Below are positions 59,421-64,000 of a stretch of 64,000 nt of DNA, in pieces. This DNA comes from Gadus chalcogrammus (Eukaryota > Chordata > Actinopteri > Gadiformes > Gadidae). Within the stretch, counting starts at the first letter, position 1; the number at the start of each line of letters is the position of its first letter. The notes under the pieces are model-generated. The model saw nothing but the letters and a program-made list of their open reading frames with translations, searched no databases and had not been told where the DNA came from. Location of the stretch: assembly GCF_026213295.1 (NCBI RefSeq), contig NC_079415.1, positions 32,568,125 through 32,632,124 on the forward strand, in the 5' to 3' direction. A program made the position numbers and the translations under genes.

Positions 59421-60596
59421 TAGCTAATTCATTTCTCAATAATTTTTTTCATAATTTTTTGCTGAATCTTTTTTTTTTACAAACACAGTTCATCGAGAGT
59501 TCCAGGGGGGGGACGGGACGTTGAGGTTAAGATGATGAAGAGATTGTCCACTCTGGGCGTCTGCTTGGGACAAGCAGGGGGGTTGGGGTGGTGGGGGAAT
59601 GTCACGGTCTGTGCTTTACTTAAACCATCTGCAACAACAATCCATTTCTCCTGATAAGGCAGTCCTGTTTCACACTTTTTTGAAATCGTTATGAAAAGTT
59701 CATACCTCGACATTTCATCTGTCCCCCATCCTTTCAAGGTTTCTCTTTTATGTCCGTTTGTGCACCGAAACGCCCGATTTCCACCCCGAATAAAAAGTCA
59801 ATCCGAGGCTCGTCCAGCGCTAATCAGCGTACAACGTTTTCGTTTCGGAGAGGCGGACATTTTGAAAACAGGAAGAAATTATCAGTTGACGATGTTGGGC
59901 TGACGGAGAACGGTAAAGGGGAATGAAGGGGGGGAGGGGGGGGGGGGGGGGGTGCAAGTAAGAGAGGGCGAGAGAGAGAAAGAGGGGGGGGATGCAAAAT
60001 CCTGCTTCTCCAGAGTCGGTTTTTGTGCAAACTGGGATGTAAACAAAGACTGTTCTGAGGACCTGTGAGGGGACTGACACGGGCCAGGGGGATGTGGGGG
60101 GGCGGTGTGCTCTTCAAAGTTATTTTAACTGATTGATTGATTGATTGATTGATTGACAGGTACAACAGCAACCTCAATGAGTTGGTGCGGGGGGGGAGGG
60201 TTCAAGTAGAGGAGAAAGCCACTGCAGTTTCCTGTGCTTTATATTATTTTTTTGCTTTACAAAATAAATGGAGGGGGGGGGGGGGGGGGGGTCACTATGG
60301 CAACGTCCCATGTGCTTGGAAAGTTTGTGGGTTGGGAGTTGGATTTGGAGGGGTGCTGGGGTCAGGGTGGGGGGGGGGGGGTGTACAGTACCACAAGGAA
60401 TGCCTTTGAGGGTCAAAACACAACGGGGCACCCCACATTAAGACTCTTTATGTTCATGCTTACTACGTCCCTTTTAAACAACACTACCCACCCGCCTGCC
60501 GAGATTACAAAAGAAAGTACAAAAAGTCTATTGCCCCCCCCCCCCCCCCCCCCCCCCGACGCCATTTAACTATAATAATTTATCCCTCTATCGTTT

Positions 60597-60646
60597 ATAT
60601 ATATATTTATATATATATATGTATATATATACACACACACACACAC
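60597..60646. repeat. (TA)n then (CA)n
   Basis: TATATATATTTATATATATA then GTATATATATACACACACAC. Lies in the presumed cask 3' UTR. Confidence 0.95.
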
Positions 60647-61022
60647 CAAGGTGCCCGTCGAAGGCCGGTCGGAATAGGGGGGGGGGGGGGGGGAGTACGG
60701 GGGGAGGAACAAGGCGGCGGCGGCGGTGGTCACGGTCGTCATGGTCACGGCGTGGCGGTTCTCCGCCGCTCTTGATTCTTCGCCCTGCGTCTTTTTCTCA
60801 CAACATGTCTATGTACAGAAGCCCCGCCCCTCCGGAGGAGATGACAACCGAAACAAACAAAAACCGAGGATGTAGCCTTGATCACAGAGGGGGGGGCTTC
60901 GGGGTGGGGGGGGATCGGAACGGTGAAGCCTCCGACAATGACGGCCGCGAGGTGTGCGTCTCTTTAGTGAGTCGGTCAACGGGGGGGGGGGGGGGGGGGC
61001 GTCGTGTCGCGCGTTTCGGCGG

Positions 61023-61199
61023 CTAGTACACCCAGGACACGGGAACCCACTGAGAGGTGGTGCACACCAGGTCCACAGCCTCCTCCAGCAGGCGGATGGT
61101 GTCGTCGATCTCGTTGTTGATGATCGTCTGGTCAAAGTAGTGGGCGTAGGTCTTCTGCAGGGTCTCGGACTCCTTCTGCAGCCTCTGGAGGGAGTCGTC
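61023..61199 (-). CDS. cask: cask last exon: C-terminal part of the guanylate-kinase-like domain
   Basis: CASK is a MAGUK scaffold (CaMK-like, L27, PDZ, SH3 and GK domains) that binds neurexin, Mint1 and Veli at presynapses. This exon encodes the last 58 residues plus stop (TAG at 61025-61023). It reads [40 protein letters not shown] and [18 protein letters not shown], which matches the CASK C-terminus, including the ending QWVPVSWVY that distinguishes CASK from MPP and DLG proteins. The acceptor CCTGCAG is at 61206-61200, and the exon begins in phase 0, matching the end of the upstream exon. Confidence 0.97.
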   Translation of the reverse strand, partial: DDSLQRLQKESETLQKTYAHYFDQTIINNEIDDTIRLLEEAVDLVCTTSQWVPVSWVY

Positions 61200-62840
61200 C
61201 TGCAGGTTTAGGGGGGGTACAGAGGGTGGTTTAAAGGGCGAGCGTCAAAGGCAAAGTCAGCTTTATTGTCAATTACAACAAATGTTCAAGACAAATATAA
61301 GAACCGACATTTTGTTTGTCTCTGACCCACTGTGCATTAAGTATAAAGCATCAAATACAATTTGGGGAATGAAATAAAGTACATAAGTAATATTTACAAT
61401 ACATAAATTCTAAATCGTGCGAAATGGTCTGGGTTAGTGCAAGGTAGGCAAAAACAAAATGGTATGTATAAATAAAGTTTAAAAAGAAAGAAAAAAAGTA
61501 AAAGGTCCAGGGATCTTGGGGAAAGATGGGAGGGGGATTCAGAGTCCAGAGTGCGTGGGGGCAGAGGGGAGGGAAGGTAGAGAGGGGAGAGAGTTGATCT
61601 TCCGAACAGTCTGGTGGAAAAAAATGTTTGCAAGTCTGATTGATCCTCAGGTGTGTAGGGTGTAGGGCTTTGACTCCAAACTTCGTTATTCGAATATAAT
61701 TAGAATATCAAAAAATAAATCAAAATTCGAACGAATATTACGCAGCCCTTAATATTTGAACCTGTTATCGGCAGTCCAAGAGGGAAAGACGTCGGAGAAC
61801 CCGACGCAGTCTATTCATAATATTGTAAGAACCACGGAAAAGGCAGTGAATGAAGTATTGATTAGACAGCGATTTATTAGAAACCTAATGAACCGCAACG
61901 CGCAAGACCGGTAACCATAGCAACGCGGTAAACAAACCTCGCGAAGCCCAATCCAGGTCTTACTGAAGGCATTTAATGGTCAAATTATTATTGATAAATA
62001 TTCGAATATATTTGAATATTAATATTAATAAACAAACAAACTTCGCATATGATTTTTGGGCAAAAGTCAAAGCCCTAGGGGTGTACCTCAGGGCTCTGTT
62101 CTCAGTTCCCTATGGTCCTCAATACGTAACACTTGAGCAATGCTACATGTACAATGAAGAACTTTCGGGGAAACTTGGGAGGGAGGACTGGAGAGGATTT
62201 TATATATTGAGGACAGTTGCCGTCACAGCAGGGAAGACAATGGGGCTACGTAGGAGTTGCTACGACAACATGTAAATACAAGCTAGTGGGTGGGGGGTTA
62301 GCACTACTGGATGAGTACTCACGGGCAGTTTCCTGCACCACCGCGGAATCTAGCGTGTGAAAGAAAAAACACACGAAGGCGTGCCAAAGAGAACGAGACA
62401 ACGGTGCTTAGAGAACAAACAAGAAGCATGCAAGTGCGGTATGCATCCGAGCAATGACCAACGAAAAACGTCAGGTTACAAACTGCATATTTTAAAGGTG
62501 ATGAGTTAATATTATACCACCTGGTGTGAGTGAAAATCTGCCTCTTCTCGCATCAAAAGTGGGCGTGGCCACCTAGATGTGTGCTGGATATCCGTCTACC
62601 TGTCTACCCAGTGGACTGTAGCAAACGGTGCTCATCTAACCATTATACATCTACGAGGGTACCCCACTTGTGATCTCAGAAGAGGCCGATTTTTTAAACG
62701 GCTTGTAACGGCTAATCACACTCACACCTGGTGATATAGAGTTTTTAAATGAATTAGTAAATGAAATTGAGGGAGCAGGCATGGAAAGGAACGACCGGCC
62801 TCGAAGCAGAGAGAAATGAGGAAGGTGTACTTGCCTCCAC
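61200..62840 (-). other. cask: cask last intron
   Basis: Holds a possible dispersed repeat beginning AAAGTCAGCTTTATTGTC (61251 on), AT-rich DNA around 61680-62045 and a MITE (62492-62748). No further exon seen. Its donor is either GT at 62840 or GC at 62834. Confidence 0.85.
62492..62748 (+). mobile_element. MITE family copy 3 (TTAA on both sides)
   Basis: TTAAAGGTGATGAGTTAATA-TTATACCACCTGGTGTGAGTG at the left and CGGCTAATCACACTCACACC-TGGTGATATAG...TTAA at the right. The core CACCTAGATGTGTGCTGGAT and CCCAGTGGACTGTAGCAAAC is shared with the copy at 16044. TTAA at both ends (62492-62495, 62745-62748) fits a TTAA target duplication. Confidence 0.83.
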
Positions 62841-62924
62841 TTCCGTCATGCCGGGTGTGATGTTGGGCGCCGCAATGAATACCACATATGGGGCGAACTC
62901 GGCGGTCCTCAGGATCTTCAGCGC
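62841..62924 (-). CDS. cask: cask penultimate coding exon: guanylate-kinase-like domain
   Basis: Twenty-eight codons: [20 protein letters not shown] then NITPGMTE. It matches the CASK GK-domain segment ALK(V/I)[16 protein letters not shown]. The acceptor CCACCAG is at 62931-62925. The exon is phase 0 at both ends. The donor could be the GT right after GAA (62840-62839, GTGGAG) or a GC donor six bases on (GAG|GCAAGT). The latter would extend the exon to 62835 and add Val-Glu. The GT choice gives the residue count seen in mammalian CASK and is preferred here. Confidence 0.94.
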
Positions 62925-63402
62925 CTGGTGGAGAGAGCCGACAATCTGGGAACAGTTCTGTGTGGGGCACCAGGGTTCTCCACTTAGACGATTTGCTCTC
63001 ACACGCGACAAAACAGAGGTGTGCAAATTCGATTTTTTTTATAATTATAATACACTGGCTATTCGTAAATCCACTCATGACTTACGAACTTGAACATTAA
63101 CAGAAAATGTGCAAGTTTTCTTTCTCTTTGCAGACTTAAATCTCTTTCCTATTTTTTTTTTATAATCGTTCCATACAGTAAACAGTTCGAAAAAACAACA
63201 ACAATTCATTCATTGTATTATTTAGTTTACAGTCACGCCATATACTATGTCAAAGACCTTCATCTTGTCGTACAAACTCGTCCAAAACGACCACGCCATG
63301 CTGAACATTCAATGACTCCCAAAACCCTTTGGCTTTCCAAGGGACGACGGGTCCCCTTCGACCAAACCCAAACCCCCAGTGACCCCGGTGACCCCAACTG
63401 AC
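62925..63402 (-). other. cask: cask intron
   Basis: Bounded on the - strand by GTCAGT (donor, 63402) and CCACCAG. It contains the direct repeat copy at 63041-63195. Confidence 0.9.
63041..63195 (+). repeat. Direct repeat shared with the cask 3' flank, copy 2
   Basis: TTATAATACACTGGCTATTC, GTAAATCCACTCATGAC, TGAACATTAACAGAAAATGT, GCAAGTTTTCTTTCTCTTTG, CAGACTTAAATCTCTTTCC and TAAACAGTTCG correspond to 59139-59320 with substitutions and small deletions. It lies in the intron between 62924 and 63403. Confidence 0.85.
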
Positions 63403-63605
63403 CTGTGGCTCCACGTCCAGGATGGAGATCATGCCCTGTCCGTGGATCTGGCGGATGGTCTCCAGCCGCGTGCCGTACATGGCGTCCTCGTGGCTGCCGT
63501 ACTCCAGGTAGTCGTTGTTGCTGATGTCCAGCATCATCTGGTCGTGGGACACAAAGTAGTAGTTCTTCCCGTTCTCCTCGTCCTTCTTGGGGGGCCGGGT
63601 GGTGT
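63403..63605 (-). CDS. cask: cask exon: start of the guanylate-kinase-like domain region
   Basis: Acceptor CCCCACAG at 63613-63606, donor CAG|GTCAGT at 63402. After two bases completing a split codon it reads [40 protein letters not shown] and [20 protein letters not shown], then ILDVEPQ. It is nearly the same as mammalian CASK ([35 protein letters not shown]). The CASK GK domain has lost efficient nucleotide-kinase activity and serves as a protein-binding module. Upstream exons (CaMK, L27, PDZ, SH3) lie beyond the window. Confidence 0.97.
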
Positions 63606-64000
63606 CTGTGGGGAGGAGATTGCGTTGTGGTTACCTCGCTGGTGGCAGTGGTGGACCGCGTGCTTGGCTACTCGATGGAAAATACCTTACTTAATGATTA
63701 AATGTAGCTATAAAGTTTGGCCGTTCATTGACAGAACCATGTTTAAAGTTACTTTACGATGTTCCTGGGTTGAGGGGGCATCTTATTGATATATTGCTAT
63801 GAGTACTGATTTGAATGGTGCTGTGGACGGATTGAATTTAGCGATGTTAGCGTTGAATTTAGCAACGTTAGCTTTGAATTTAGCCACTTTAGAGACGTTA
63901 GCTTTGAATTTAGCAGCTCAAGAGAAGTTAGCTTTGAATTTAGCGACTTTAGCTTTCAATTTAACAACGTTAGCTGCTTGGCTGACGCTTCTCCAGATTT
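63606..64000 (-). other. cask: cask intron, partial
   Basis: Continues beyond the window. It ends in the minisatellite at 63825-63985; otherwise unique sequence. Confidence 0.85.
63825..63985. repeat. ~24-bp minisatellite
   Basis: Repeats of GTTAGCTTTGAATTTAGC(A/G)AC with CACTTTAGAGA variants, six to seven copies. Confidence 0.9.

Larger units (their letters stand above)
58451..61022 (-). other. cask: Probable cask 3' UTR and downstream flank
   Basis: Downstream of the cask stop on the - strand. A candidate poly(A) signal AATAAA on the - strand lies at 59420-59415, giving a ~1.6 kb UTR. The stretch holds poly-G/C tracts (59936-59952, 60273-60291, 60534-60557, 60677-60693, 60981-60999), a GATT repeat at 60130-60158, and (TA)n then (CA)n at 60597-60646. 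No other coding exon is seen. Confidence 0.45.

Noticed and set aside
62722..63078. 118-residue - strand frame as a separate gene
   Set aside because: It is out of the CASK frame or extends through the splice sites of the 28-codon exon; only 62841-62924 is coding.

Overview
This is eukaryotic DNA from a ray-finned fish. The evidence is two vertebrate synaptic genes split by GT-AG introns, tRNA-derived SINEs, MITE-like DNA transposons of teleost type, and very dense simple-sequence DNA: long (CA)n, (CT)n and (GA)n runs and about sixteen poly-G/C tracts of 15 bases or more. That density resembles what is known of gadiform (cod-like) genomes, but a gadid source is only an inference.

Two genes converge tail to tail. 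On the + strand are four exons of il1rapl1 (interleukin-1 receptor accessory protein-like 1, a postsynaptic adhesion receptor): two immunoglobulin-region exons (13962-14148, 16348-16501), the first TIR exon (24595-24765) and the last TIR plus C-terminal tail exon with its stop (32442-33262). The exons for the third Ig domain and the transmembrane helix should lie between 16.5 and 24.6 kb, but I cannot find them; a 100-N assembly gap at 23564-23663 is a possible cause. On the - strand are the last three coding exons of cask (calcium/calmodulin-dependent serine protein kinase, a presynaptic MAGUK scaffold): 63605-63403, 62924-62841 and 61199-61023, ending in the characteristic CASK C-terminus. 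The 5' parts of both genes lie outside the window.

Layout: 1-13.96 kb is non-coding, probably an il1rapl1 intron, rich in minisatellites, three inverted (fold-back) duplications, a 1.2 kb DNA transposon with terminal inverted repeats and a 243-bp MITE. 13.96-33.96 kb is the 3' half of il1rapl1 with repeat-filled introns, including a pair of ~300-bp inverted repeats 2.9 kb apart. 33.96-39.8 kb is the proximal intergenic region (MITE, SINE, microsatellites). 39.8-57.27 kb is a ~17.5 kb array of a ~45-bp satellite unit with higher-order structure. It is interrupted twice by, and bordered by, blocks of tRNA-like modules. 57.3-58.5 kb holds an inverted cluster of the same modules, a short interstitial telomere-like run and a SINE. 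58.5-61.0 kb is the probable cask 3' UTR, and 61.0-64.0 kb is the cask 3' end.

The most unusual structure is the satellite between the two gene ends: three sub-arrays each begin with the same junction from a tRNA-like module, and the right border carries the same modules in the opposite orientation. No prokaryotic-type operon, CRISPR array, rRNA or intact tRNA gene was seen. Almost all other open reading frames are translations of simple repeats.
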